NCBI RefSeq assembly: GCF_900129135.1
Contig: NZ_FQVI01000008.1
Location: forward strand, 62,001-126,000
Length of the DNA: 64,000 nt
Source: Lactonifactor longoviformis DSM 17459
GTDB taxonomy: Bacteria; Bacillota; Clostridia; Lachnospirales; Lachnospiraceae
Direction of reading: 5' to 3'
Every line of letters begins with the position of its first letter. Within the stretch, counting starts at the first letter, position 1. Positions 1 through 7,820 of the stretch are shown piece by piece. Position numbers and translations under genes: made by a program. Under the pieces are notes generated by a model. The model was not told where the DNA came from, did no database searches, and was given only the letters and a program-made list of their open reading frames with translations.

Positions 1-63
1 CAGAAATTCGGCCATGGCCGCCTCTTGGATTTTTTTCAGCGTGACATTAGACTTTTCTTCCAT
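1..63 (-). CDS. TetR-like regulator, N-terminus only (cut by window edge)
   Basis: Only the first 21 codons are in the window. They begin MEEKSNVTLKKIQEAAMAEF, the helix 1 pattern typical of TetR-family repressors, in which a lysine- and alanine-rich helix precedes the HTH. The ATG is preceded by AAGGAG at a good distance. A near-perfect palindrome lies just upstream, which fits autoregulation. The rest of the gene is outside the window, so the family call is tentative and the ligand cannot be guessed. Confidence 0.5.
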   Translation of the reverse strand, partial: MEEKSNVTLKKIQEAAMAEFL

Positions 64-76
64 AGGCGCTCTCCTT

Positions 77-102
77 ATAACAGTGTTATATAACACCGTT
101 AT
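77..102. promoter_or_regulatory. Palindromic operator upstream of the TetR-like gene
   Basis: Two 13-bp half sites, ATAACAGTGTTAT and ATAACACCGTTAT, form an inverted repeat with a single mismatch. Each half also contains a smaller palindrome. The site lies 14 bp upstream of the TetR-like start codon, where an autoregulatory operator is expected. TATAAT-like sequence overlaps it. Confidence 0.55.
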
Positions 103-139
103 AATACGACGGAAGCGGCAGTTTGTCAAGTGGAATACG

Positions 140-166
140 AAAAAAAGCCCGGCGCATACGCGCCGG
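140..166 (-). terminator. Rho-independent terminator of the metal ATPase operon
   Basis: On the minus strand CCGGCGC and GCGCCGG form a 7-bp GC stem with a 4-nt loop, followed directly by a run of T. It lies 16 bp past the stop codon of the P-type ATPase. Confidence 0.8.
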
Positions 167-181
167 ACTCTGTCAGGAAAC

Positions 182-2269
182 TTAATCTTGCTTTTTCTGG
201 GGCAGGGCAGTCATACTGTGGAGGCTTACGCCAAGAGTAGACAGGTTGTGGAGCATGGCGGAGGTGGTTGGAGGCAGAATGCCCGTCACGCCAAGACCGA
301 TGAGCGCCCCGTTGAACCCGATGACAAAGCGGTAGTTATTCCGGATGCGGCGCATCAGGGCCATGGCCAGCTGCCGCAGGCGCACCAGCTCCCACAGGCT
401 GTCGGCGGCAATGGTGATGTCGGCGATCTCCCTGGCGATGGCCGCCCCGTCGCTGATGGCGATGCCGGCATCCGCCTCGGAGAGGGCCGGAGAGTCGTTG
501 ATGCCGTCTCCCACCATAAGGACAGTATGCCCTTCCTTCCGCAAAGCGGCCACATACTCCGCCTTGTCCGCTGGCAGCACCCCGGCCCGAAAGGCATCTA
601 CCCCGAGCTGTTCTGCGATGGCAGCGGCGGTGCGGGGGCTGTCCCCGGTGAGCATGACGGCATTCCGCACACCCAAGACTCGCAGGGCGGAGAGCACCTC
701 CCGTGCCTCCTCCCGCAGAGGATCGGAGATGCAGATCACGGCGGAGAGCACCCCGTTGATGGCAAGATAGAGCTGGGAATACTCCGGGGGCAGCGCGTCG
801 AACTTGGCCCGCTCCTCCTCCGGGATCACGCACTTCTCATCCTCGAAGATGAAGTGGGCGCTGCCGATGCGCACCTGCTCCCCATCCACTGAACTGGCAA
901 TGCCGTGGGCCACCAGGTACTCCACCTTGGCGTGGCGCTCCTCGTGGTGCAAGCCCCGGCGTTTGGCCTCCTCCACTACGGCGTTGGCCATGGAGTGGGG
1001 GAAGTGCTCCTCCAAACAGGCGGCCAGACGGAGCATTTCATTCTCTATCTTTCCGTTGAAGGTAAAAATCTTTGCCACCCGGGGGCAGGCGTGGGTGAGG
1101 GTGCCGGTCTTGTCAAAGACGATGGTATCCGCTTTCGCCACCGCCTCCAGGAATTTTCCGCCCTTGACGGTGATGTGCTCCCGTCCCGCTTCTCGCATGG
1201 CGGAGATCACCGCCAGGGGCATGGCCAGCTTTAGGGCGCAGGAGAAGTCCACCATAAGTACCGACAAGGCCCGGGTCACGTTCCGGGTGAGGGCAAGGCT
1301 CACCAGGCTGCCGGCAAAGGTATAGGGCACCAGTTTGTCCGCCAAGTTGGACGCTTTGGCTTCGGCGGCAGACTTCATCTGCTCAGACCGCTGGATCATC
1401 TCCACAATCTGGTCATAGCGGCTCTGGCCGGTGGCCTGCTTCACCTCCAGGACACACTCTCCCTCCTCCACTACGGTGCCGGCGTACACCGCGCCGCCGC
1501 GCCGCTTGGCCACGGGGACGGACTCGCCGGTGAGGGACGCCTGGTTGACGGTGATCTCCCCCTCCTCCACCATGCCGTCCAGGGGGATGACGCTTCCGGC
1601 TCGAACCACGACCCAGTCGCCGGGTCTGATCTGGCCGATGGAGGTGAGCACTTCACCAGCCTCGGTTTTCAGCCACACCCGATCCACATGGAGAGACAGG
1701 CTCTCTGCCAGGTCGGCTACGGATTTCTTCCGAGTCCAATCCTCCAGCAGTTCACCGATCTCCAACAAAAACATGACAGTGCCGGCAGTACCGAAGTCCC
1801 TGCGGCAGACGGAGATCCCGATGGACAACGCATCCAGCATCTCCACCTTGATCTGACGATGTCCCAGGCAGCGCAGACCTCTGTGCAGAAAGGGGATCAT
1901 GTGCCAGACAATCCGGGCGATCCGCAGCGGGGCGGGCAAAAACAGGGTAGTGGCTGCTTTCACCGCCACCTTGCCCACCAGTTTCTCCTGGAACTCTCGG
2001 TTCAGAGTCCGGGTGCTGTGGCCGGGCAGGGTGACGGATGACTCCGCCCCGGCCCAAGTGAACGCACCGAGGGCGGAGAGGACGGCTTCCCGGTCTCCCG
2101 TATAGGTTACGATGACGCAGCAGGTGCGCTCATGGACCACGGCCTCCCGGGTCCAGGGCTGTCCCTTCAGCCAGGTTTCCAGCAGATCCGCCTGGCGAAT
2201 GGATATATTTTTTTGGCGGAGCCGCAGACGCATCCGCCCCCGGCTCTCATGTACGATGGTTGCTTGCAT
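182..2269 (-). CDS. Heavy-metal-translocating P1B-type ATPase
   Basis: A 695-aa membrane pump that would move a transition metal across the membrane using ATP. Visible motifs in order: an N-terminal HMA-like domain without the usual CxxC (about residues 1-75), hydrophobic segments, actuator TGES (about 245), phosphorylation site DKTGTLT (about 385), a HFPHS variant of the P1B HP motif, and GDGINDSPALS in the hinge. The transmembrane metal-binding motif, normally CPx, reads DFSCALKLAMP, so the proline is replaced. The substrate is therefore uncertain. It is the last gene of a minus-strand group with two small proteins, and a terminator follows it. Confidence 0.88.
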   Translation of the reverse strand: MQATIVHESRGRMRLRLRQKNISIRQADLLETWLKGQPWTREAVVHERTCCVIVTYTGDREAVLSALGAFTWAGAESSVTLPGHSTRTLNREFQEKLVGKVAVKAATTLFLPAPLRIARIVWHMIPFLHRGLRCLGHRQIKVEMLDALSIGISVCRRDFGTAGTVMFLLEIGELLEDWTRKKSVADLAESLSLHVDRVWLKTEAGEVLTSIGQIRPGDWVVVRAGSVIPLDGMVEEGEITVNQASLTGESVPVAKRRGGAVYAGTVVEEGECVLEVKQATGQSRYDQIVEMIQRSEQMKSAAEAKASNLADKLVPYTFAGSLVSLALTRNVTRALSVLMVDFSCALKLAMPLAVISAMREAGREHITVKGGKFLEAVAKADTIVFDKTGTLTHACPRVAKIFTFNGKIENEMLRLAACLEEHFPHSMANAVVEEAKRRGLHHEERHAKVEYLVAHGIASSVDGEQVRIGSAHFIFEDEKCVIPEEERAKFDALPPEYSQLYLAINGVLSAVICISDPLREEAREVLSALRVLGVRNAVMLTGDSPRTAAAIAEQLGVDAFRAGVLPADKAEYVAALRKEGHTVLMVGDGINDSPALSEADAGIAISDGAAIAREIADITIAADSLWELVRLRQLAMALMRRIRNNYRFVIGFNGALIGLGVTGILPPTTSAMLHNLSTLGVSLHSMTALPQKKQD

Positions 2270-2325
2270 ACTAAATCTCTCCTCATGGAAAAAGGGAGCC
2301 GTTTTCCGGCTCCCTTCCGCAATTT

Positions 2326-2589
2326 TCAGGCTTCCTGATCCTCCACCTGGGTCTCAGCTTCCTTGGCGGCTCGGGTCTCGTTGATGTCCTTTGCAGAGGC
2401 CAGGATGTCGGCGGCGTTCTCCTGCACACAGGTCACAGTTTCCATCATGCTATCCTTCATCCGCAGGCCGGCGGCGGTAATGTGAGTATAAGCTTTCTTG
2501 GCATCTTTGCTGGTGAGCAGCTTCACGCCGGCGGAGCCGAACAGAGTGCCGCCCACGAAGCAGGCCAGTCTGACATAGTGTTTCATCAT
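2326..2589 (-). CDS. DUF6110-like small protein
   Basis: An 87-aa protein starting MMKHYVRLACFVGG. A short hydrophobic N-terminus with Gly residues is followed by SSKDAKKAYTH-like sequence (here LTSKDAKKAYTHITAAG) and an acidic, Glu-rich tail. From memory this matches the DUF6110 family, which is usually found beside metal P-type ATPases; its function is unknown. The start was chosen because AGAAAGGAAAG precedes the MM pair; an upstream in-frame ATG lacks a ribosome binding site. It is probably translated with the ATPase 56 bp downstream and may assist or regulate it. Confidence 0.7.
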   Translation of the reverse strand: MMKHYVRLACFVGGTLFGSAGVKLLTSKDAKKAYTHITAAGLRMKDSMMETVTCVQENAADILASAKDINETRAAKEAETQVEDQEA

Positions 2590-2609
2590 GGAAATCTTTC
2601 CTTTCTGCT

Positions 2610-2690
2610 TTATTTGTGTTTGTAGCCCGTAATCATCACCATGACCATGCAAATCACGGCGCCCCAGGCCCAGAAGCGATGTTGTTTCAT
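2610..2690 (-). CDS. 26-aa membrane microprotein upstream of the metal ATPase
   Basis: A very short reading frame encoding MKQHRFWAWGAVICMVMVMI followed by TGYKHK and a stop. It has a strong ribosome binding site (AGGAGGAGA) at the right distance. The central stretch is hydrophobic enough for one membrane span and the C-terminus is basic. It sits immediately upstream of the DUF6110-like gene in the same operon. Similar tiny proteins accompany such ATPases in Clostridia (from memory; not checked). The role is unknown and could be an accessory subunit. Confidence 0.6.
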   Translation of the reverse strand: MKQHRFWAWGAVICMVMVMITGYKHK

Positions 2691-2781
2691 TGAAATCTCC
2701 TCCTGTCCGGAAACAAGCTTTTTTATGTATCTAAGTATTATAAAGGATAAACAATGCTGTGTCTCACCGAATCAGACGATG

Positions 2782-3666
2782 TTATGCCGGTTCAGACATT
2801 TTTCGATACATGGTTGGCGACATGCCATACTGCCGCCGGAAGGCGGCGGAAAACTGGCTGGCGCTGCTGTATCCCACTGACTGGGCTACCCCCAGCACGC
2901 TAAGAGAGGAGTCCCGCAGCAACTCCGCCGCACGCTCCATCCTCCGCTGCTGCAGCCAGGTGTGGACCGGCAGTCCGTACAGGCGACGGAACCCCTCCTT
3001 GAATGTAGTTGCAGAGAGGCAGGCACGGCGGCTCAAAGTTGATATGGAGAGGGGTTCGTCCAGATTCTCCTCCATATATCGGCGGGTTTCTGCCAAGGTC
3101 CGGATCATCTCCTGATCCAGCACCGGGGCCATTTCCGCCGCTGGTTCCCCCTGGGCAGAGAGCAGATACAACAGTTCCACCGACTTCCACACGCACCAGC
3201 GTGCCCGCTCGCACTGGGGCAAACGATCCAGGTCAGCGAAGGCCGCCTGGCTCCAGCGAGAGGGACCCTCCACAGCGCAGCCGCCCCGGCTGACCATCCA
3301 CCGCCGTACTTGATCCGTGTTCAAAGTCAAACCGCCCAGCAGGTCACAAATGGCTTTTAGACTCGCCCGGGCGCCCCGAGCGTCCACCGCCACCAGCACA
3401 CCCTTTAAGCCGGTCTCCACTCTGGTATCGGTCAGATCAGAGATGTCGGTGAGGAGAAGCACCTGCCGGGTACCTAACCTCAGAGCCGAACCATCCCGCC
3501 GGGTCAGAGTCACCATCCCGGCCAGGCAGAACAATACCTCAAAGTGCAGAGGTTCCAACCGGAGGGGCAGAGGGAATGACCTCTCGCACAGGGAGAACAG
3601 GCAGGCTCGCGCACCAGGCATCACTTGTGTCCATTCCCCCTGTTTTGACAAAAATTCTGCCAGCAT
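2782..3666 (-). CDS. AraC-family transcriptional regulator
   Basis: A 294-aa protein with a divergent N-terminal sensing region and a C-terminal AraC double HTH (about residues 195-290). The second HTH reads SVLGVAQSVGYSSASQFSAAF, followed by the family signature FRRQYGMSPTMYRK. It lies upstream of the microprotein, DUF6110 and ATPase genes on the same strand, so it probably controls this metal locus. The effector cannot be inferred: the N-terminal part shows no obvious Cys- or His-rich metal site. Confidence 0.85.
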   Translation of the reverse strand: MLAEFLSKQGEWTQVMPGARACLFSLCERSFPLPLRLEPLHFEVLFCLAGMVTLTRRDGSALRLGTRQVLLLTDISDLTDTRVETGLKGVLVAVDARGARASLKAICDLLGGLTLNTDQVRRWMVSRGGCAVEGPSRWSQAAFADLDRLPQCERARWCVWKSVELLYLLSAQGEPAAEMAPVLDQEMIRTLAETRRYMEENLDEPLSISTLSRRACLSATTFKEGFRRLYGLPVHTWLQQRRMERAAELLRDSSLSVLGVAQSVGYSSASQFSAAFRRQYGMSPTMYRKMSEPA

Positions 3667-3704
3667 CCGCTTGCCTCCTCTCCATTGATCTGTGTCTCAG
3701 ATAC

Positions 3705-3953
3705 TTATCGGCCAAACAGCCCTTTCTTGTGCCAGGATTCCTTCTGAATCTCTCCCACATCATAGCCAGTGGCGGAAATAGCCGCCCGCAAAGTCTCTTG
3801 ATCCAGTTCCATTTCCGTGATTACCACAGTCTCTTTTTTACTCCGAGATGAAGTGACCTTCTTCACCGGAAATGCTTTCCGCACCGCATCGTTCACATGG
3901 CTCTCGCACATACCGCACATCATGCCGTCTACTTGGATTGTGTATTTCCACAT
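3705..3953 (-). CDS. Heavy-metal-associated (HMA) domain protein, CopZ-like
   Basis: An 82-aa protein made of one HMA fold: MWKYTIQVDGMMCGMCESHV. The metal-binding loop GMMCGMC carries the two cysteines expected for a copper- or other soft-metal chaperone. The C-terminus (GYDVGEIQKESWHKKGLFGR) adds a basic tail. The start was chosen at the ATG behind GAGGGACAGAAG; a longer in-frame extension lacks HMA similarity. It would deliver metal to, or sense it for, the nearby P1B ATPase, whose own N-terminal HMA-like domain lacks CxxC. Confidence 0.8.
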   Translation of the reverse strand: MWKYTIQVDGMMCGMCESHVNDAVRKAFPVKKVTSSRSKKETVVITEMELDQETLRAAISATGYDVGEIQKESWHKKGLFGR

Positions 3954-4082
3954 CTTCTGTCCCTCTATTCTTCTTAAAGTCCGTTTCGCTGGTTCCAGCA
4001 TATACGGTACACTTCATCAGAAGCATTCCAATGGTTGAATAGTAAGTCAAATGCTGTGCTCAGCCGCACCATTTGCCGCTTT

Positions 4083-4751
4083 TTATGAGATGCCACTCGG
4101 TTCTTCATTTTCCAAAAGGCTGCTGTTTTCCCGCATCGCCAGAACGCAGAGCCAATGCTTTTTTGCATTCCGATTTACGATGATCTCAGAAAAACCTGCC
4201 TCGGTGAGAAAACGGGCAAGTTGGTCTCCATCGAAGATCCTCATCCCATCAATGACAGAAAGCCACTTGCTGGCGTGGGGATCTTCTCCGTCCGACTCAT
4301 TGACGATCAGAAAGATGCCGCCCGGCCGCAGAGTTCGGTACACCTCCCGGAAGCTCTCCGTAGGACCAGGCCAGAAATATACCGTTTCAAATGCGGTCAC
4401 CAAATCAAATACACCATCCTCGAAGGGAAGGCAAGACACATCTCCCTGTATGATACGGCAGCGGCTGGCTTGCAGCCCCTTGCGGTTAACACTCTTGGCC
4501 TTTTCCACAGATATTTCTGAATAGTCTAAGGCGGTGACAGTCGCGGCAGGATATTTTCGCAAAAGGGCTCGGATATTCCGCCCACCACCGCAACCCAACT
4601 CCGCAATCTCGACGGGACCTGTTTCGGGCAAATGGCTAAGGCCCCAATCCGCGAGGGCAGCATGGGCATGATTCATGCTGCCCACCATGCACCTGCCCAG
4701 CAATCCTTTCGGCTTGCGGGTATTGTTGAAAAAAGCCTTTAATATTCCCAT
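4083..4751 (-). CDS. Class I SAM-dependent methyltransferase
   Basis: A 222-aa cytoplasmic methyltransferase. Motif I is ELGCGGGRNIRALL (about residues 48-62), followed by the acidic ribose-binding TALDYSEISVEKA and the post-motif GDVSCLPFEDGVFDLVTAFE. This is the UbiE/COQ5-like Methyltransf_11 pattern. The substrate is unknown. It is the first gene of the minus-strand metal locus, behind a palindromic site that could bind a metal regulator, which suggests a link to metal or metalloid response, but this is inference. Confidence 0.82.
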   Translation of the reverse strand: MGILKAFFNNTRKPKGLLGRCMVGSMNHAHAALADWGLSHLPETGPVEIAELGCGGGRNIRALLRKYPAATVTALDYSEISVEKAKSVNRKGLQASRCRIIQGDVSCLPFEDGVFDLVTAFETVYFWPGPTESFREVYRTLRPGGIFLIVNESDGEDPHASKWLSVIDGMRIFDGDQLARFLTEAGFSEIIVNRNAKKHWLCVLAMRENSSLLENEEPSGIS

Positions 4752-4776
4752 AACCGCCTCCGTGATTCGAAATTGA

Positions 4777-4794
4777 GGTTAGCACAAACTAACC
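4777..4794. promoter_or_regulatory. Inverted repeat GGTTAG-N6-CTAACC, possible metal-regulator operator
   Basis: GGTTAG and CTAACC are a perfect 6-bp inverted repeat separated by 6 nt, just upstream of the methyltransferase start. The half sites resemble the TTAGGTTAG-type boxes of the DtxR/MntR family of metal regulators. The binding protein is inferred only from this resemblance and the metal-gene context. Confidence 0.45.
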
Positions 4795-4799
4795 ATAAT

Positions 4800-5062
4800 G
4801 CATTATAAATCTTTTTTTGCAGAAAAGCAATATACAAGTATGCTATCATGCTATTTTCCGCTGTGGGAAATGTGGAAAACGGCCGCTCCGCCGATGGAAA
4901 ACGGATATTCACGGCCCGATGGAAAAGCCGCCGGCTTTCCCACAGCCCGCAAACATCGTTTCCCACAGCTCCGCAGACATGGTCGTTTACGCACATTCCC
5001 ACAGCGCCTGCTGCTGCGAACACCCTTCCTGTCCGATCCTGATTGAAAGAGAAAAAAGAGAA
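4800..5062. other. Non-coding spacer with four TTCCCACAG repeats
   Basis: No convincing gene was found. The 9-mer TTCCCACAG occurs at 4937-4945, 4960-4968 and 4996-5004, with one inverted copy (CTGTGGGAA) at 4861-4869. GATGGAAAA also occurs twice. The repeats may be binding sites for a replication or partition protein or a regulator; they resemble but do not match a DnaA box (TTATCCACA). The spacer separates the metal locus from the end of ICE-1. Confidence 0.4.
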
Positions 5063-5115
5063 CAAAAAAAGAAGTGGGAGCGTCACCCTCGGCCCAAACC
5101 GAAGGCGGCGCTCCC
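5063..5115 (-). terminator. Terminator at the 3' end of the ICE-1 operon
   Basis: On the minus strand GGGAGCG pairs with CGCTCCC (5109-5115 with 5076-5082). A nested CCTTCGG/CCGAGGG stem lies inside, and the minus strand then reads a T7 run (A-run at 5063-5069). It is the first strong terminator past the last ICE-1 gene. Confidence 0.72.
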
Positions 5116-5241
5116 GCTCTGTTATGGAAAAGTGTTCAAAACAGCCTCTCTGCACCCCTTAAATTGAAGGGGCAGACCCACATGGGAAATCATAAGGACG
5201 GCTCCCGGAAAAGCCGCCACAGGCGATTTTTCAGCCCATTT

Positions 5242-5424
5242 TCAACCCCTATCCCCACACTTTTTCGAGCGTGCGGACTGGTAATGGGGACAGGCGATAA
5301 GAACCGCCCGGAAACTCTGCTTGCAGGGATGGATACAGCCCTTGCAGATCTTATTGTACCTGCGGCGGCCGTTCTCCCCCAGGAAGAAGGACCACTCCAG
5401 CCGCCACTTCTTGCTCCGGCTCAT
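5242..5424 (-). CDS. Small Cys-containing conserved protein (paralogue of the one at 47449)
   Basis: A 60-aa basic protein: KKWRLEWSFFLGENGRRRY, then a segment with CKGCIHPCKQSFRAV and a final Cys. It shares the pattern RLEWSFFL...C.GC.H..KQSFRAV...CP.Y with the IME-B protein at 47449-47661, which argues that both are real. The start overlaps the stop of the preceding ArdA gene as ATGA, so it is translationally coupled. The cysteines could bind zinc. The function is not known. Confidence 0.65.
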   Translation of the reverse strand: MSRSKKWRLEWSFFLGENGRRRYNKICKGCIHPCKQSFRAVLIACPHYQSARSKKCGDRG

Positions 5425-7280
5425 AGGTCATGCTCCGGGGGCTTCTTCTGCTGAACCTTGTCCGGGGGCTTGCGTTCGCCGCACTCCCGTTTGGCCTCCG
5501 CCAGCCGCTCCCGGATGGAGGGCTTCTTCTCCGGCGTGGTCCTGCGCGCCTCACCCTGGGCCTTCTCCAGCTCCTCACCCTTGCGGCCGTTGTTCAGCAC
5601 CCCGTCGATCATCCCGTAGTCGTCCTCCAGGGTCATCTCGGCGGTGCGGAGCGGGTTCTCCGGCTCCACCGGCAGGGCGATGATCTGCCCGTTCAGGCTG
5701 ATGAACTGCTCCGGCTGCTTGAAATGTTCCATGTACTTCTGCACCTGCTCCGGGGTCAGGGAGGTGAAGGACTCCTCACCCAGCCCTACCACCAGGAAGG
5801 TGCCGGCCATGACGTCGTAAATCTCCCCATGCTCATCCCGCAGGCCCCGGTTCAGTTCCAGGCCGATCAGCTTGCCCTCATCGTTGCAGACCAGCCCCAC
5901 CGGGTCGGAGAAGGGATAAGCGGTGGCAATATCACCGCCCACCTCCGCCTGTAACGAATGGAGGCCGGGAGCGATTTCCTTCACATAGGGCTCCTTCATG
6001 GGCTCCACCACCAGGACGGTCATCTTCTCCGGGGCGGCGTGCTCCTGGGCCTCCTCGCCGCGGATAGCAAAGGCGCGGGAACCGTTGCCCATGATGAGAT
6101 ACTTCCCATCGTCAGACTGATGGTGCAGACCGTACCCGGCCGCCTCCATTTGCTCCCGGCTCATATCCGTCACATAGAAGGTACCCCTGGGGGTCCGTAC
6201 CGTTTCGCCGGTCTCCAGGTCATCCGGGGAGGGCGCCGGGGCCTGCCCGGACAGCTCCGCCTCATACTCCCGGCCCGCCTGCTCCGCAAAGGCCAGCATC
6301 TCGTCCACATGGGACTTGTCCGGGTTCTGGATAGCCTCCCGGATCACCGCAGGGTCTACATCGAGAAATTCTTCATAGCCGGTGGCGTCTTTGAACTTCT
6401 CGATCTCGGAAGGCAGATAGTCCTCCTGGGTCTGCCCCAGGGCGGCCAGCTTCTCATCCAGGGCGGAAATGCGCCCGGCCATCAGGTTTTCATAGATTTC
6501 TTCTTTTGCTGCGTGCTCCTCCGGGTGCTCGGCGGCGTACTGCGGGTCGTGCTGGCGGAAGAACTCGTCCATGTCGTAGGCAATGTCCATTGCCCACTCG
6601 GATTTTTCCTCCTCAGTCAACTCCTCCGCCTCCTGGAAGGTCATCACCCGGTATTCCTCCGGGATACTGTCCCGGTCCCCATCGTACACCTCGTCAAAGC
6701 GGCTCCCGGTATCCCGCACATACCCCAGGTCGGTGAACTCGCCGCCCTCCTCCAGGGCGACGTCCCGGCCGTAGGCCTCGTAGTCGATGTAGTTGCGCAG
6801 ATGCTCCGGCACCTGCATGGCGTCCAGCTCCTCGATGTAATACCGGCCCAGGTCGTCATGGTCGTGGATGTCGGGGTAAATGTCGTAGCAGTCCAGGTTC
6901 TCGGTCAGGTTGATGATCTCCTGCAAACTGCCCGAATGGTTGCCGATCTCCATCGCCGCCTGGAACTGTTTATACTCGCCCTGGCTCATCTCGTCCAGCT
7001 TGGAGGCCAGGTAGTTGAGCTCGTCCAGGTTCTCATACTCGCCCAGTTTGTCATAGAGGTCGTCCACATAGCAGTCATAGTCGGTGATGAACCACTCCTC
7101 GTAGGGCTGGCTGAAGTCATCCTTCTGCCCAATGCCGATCCGTTCAAACACCTTCTGCATCTCCTCCGGTGTGGTGGGGAATTTTACCCATTCGCCCACC
7201 AGGTCGCCCTCGTTGTACTTGCCCAGGTTGGTAATGAAGGCGGCAAAGGGATAGTCCTTGTCATATTCATAATGGGGCAT
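5421..7280 (-). CDS. ArdA antirestriction protein fused to YodL-like and DUF3846 domains
   Basis: A 619-aa acidic protein. Residues about 8-225 match ArdA, a DNA mimic that blocks type I restriction during entry (AAFITNLGKYNEG, GEWVKFPTT, ELNYLASKL, YIDYEAYGRDVALEE). A YodL-like segment follows near 365-415 (RTPRGTFYVTDMSREQMEAA), then a DUF3846 segment near 425-540 (TVLVVEPMKEPYVKEI, VGLVCNDEGKLIGLELNR). The tail ends in KKPSIRERLAEAKREC, a motif shared with neighbouring ICE proteins. It follows topB and a small gene in the ICE-1 operon. Its likely role is protection of transferred DNA. Confidence 0.78.
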   Translation of the reverse strand: MPHYEYDKDYPFAAFITNLGKYNEGDLVGEWVKFPTTPEEMQKVFERIGIGQKDDFSQPYEEWFITDYDCYVDDLYDKLGEYENLDELNYLASKLDEMSQGEYKQFQAAMEIGNHSGSLQEIINLTENLDCYDIYPDIHDHDDLGRYYIEELDAMQVPEHLRNYIDYEAYGRDVALEEGGEFTDLGYVRDTGSRFDEVYDGDRDSIPEEYRVMTFQEAEELTEEEKSEWAMDIAYDMDEFFRQHDPQYAAEHPEEHAAKEEIYENLMAGRISALDEKLAALGQTQEDYLPSEIEKFKDATGYEEFLDVDPAVIREAIQNPDKSHVDEMLAFAEQAGREYEAELSGQAPAPSPDDLETGETVRTPRGTFYVTDMSREQMEAAGYGLHHQSDDGKYLIMGNGSRAFAIRGEEAQEHAAPEKMTVLVVEPMKEPYVKEIAPGLHSLQAEVGGDIATAYPFSDPVGLVCNDEGKLIGLELNRGLRDEHGEIYDVMAGTFLVVGLGEESFTSLTPEQVQKYMEHFKQPEQFISLNGQIIALPVEPENPLRTAEMTLEDDYGMIDGVLNNGRKGEELEKAQGEARRTTPEKKPSIRERLAEAKRECGERKPPDKVQQKKPPEHDL

Positions 7281-7292
7281 ATACGCACCTCC

Positions 7293-7820
7293 TTACAGCT
7301 CCGGCTCAGATTTCCCCTTGTGGGGCGCCTGGGCCTTGTTCTTGTTCCTGCACTCCTGTTTGCTCTGTTCCAGCCGCTCCTTGATGGAGGGCTTGCGGTC
7401 CGCCTGCTTCGCCTGGGGGCGGTCGTGCTGCCACTCGTCGTCCGTGGGGAACAGATAGCCCCGGCTGGTGAAGCACCCCCGGTCCTCCTCCAGAGCGCGC
7501 CGGCCGAAGGGCGCGGGGTCAATGGCGGTCCGGAGGTCATCCGTCAGGTCAATGGTCAGTTTCTCCTCCAGGTACTCCCAGCCAAGATCCTCCAGGGTCT
7601 GGACATGGGGCTCCAGTACAAAGCAGTCTACATTTTTCTCAAATTCCAGGAACTGCTCCGCCGTGGTCAGCCGGAACGGGGACTCCTGCACAGCGGCCAG
7701 CAGGTCCCGGTCCTCCGGGGAGAGAGTGGCAACAGCTTTCGTCACCGCCGCCAGCTCCTCCCGGCTCATATTCTGTTCCGCACCGCCCAGGGAAATATCC
7801 GGGATTGCTTTATCTGCCAT
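7293..7820 (-). CDS. ICE accessory protein of unknown function with KPSI tail
   Basis: A 175-aa acidic protein. The N-terminal half is helical (REELAAVTKAVATLSPEDRD). The middle contains FGRRALEEDRGCFTSRGYLF, reminiscent of ArdA-type wording (YGRD..EE.G.FT..GY). The tail reads DRKPSIKERLEQSKQEC, nearly the same as the ArdA gene next to it. The start has a strong AAGGAGG and overlaps the end of topB by 11 bp. It may be an antirestriction helper, but no domain is recognised with certainty. Confidence 0.62.
   Translation of the reverse strand: MADKAIPDISLGGAEQNMSREELAAVTKAVATLSPEDRDLLAAVQESPFRLTTAEQFLEFEKNVDCFVLEPHVQTLEDLGWEYLEEKLTIDLTDDLRTAIDPAPFGRRALEEDRGCFTSRGYLFPTDDEWQHDRPQAKQADRKPSIKERLEQSKQECRNKNKAQAPHKGKSEPEL

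Noticed and set aside
182-2269. Copper-specific ATPase (CopA) call
   Set aside because: The CPC motif typical of CopA is absent; only a general P1B assignment is justified.
4861-5004. DnaA boxes
   Set aside because: TTCCCACAG differs from TTATCCACA at two key positions and no replication gene is adjacent; kept only as an unexplained repeat.
4739-5155. 138-codon minus-strand frame in the spacer before ICE-1
   Set aside because: Composition-like protein with no motif; it runs through the terminator stem-loop and the TTCCCACAG repeats and has no good start signal.
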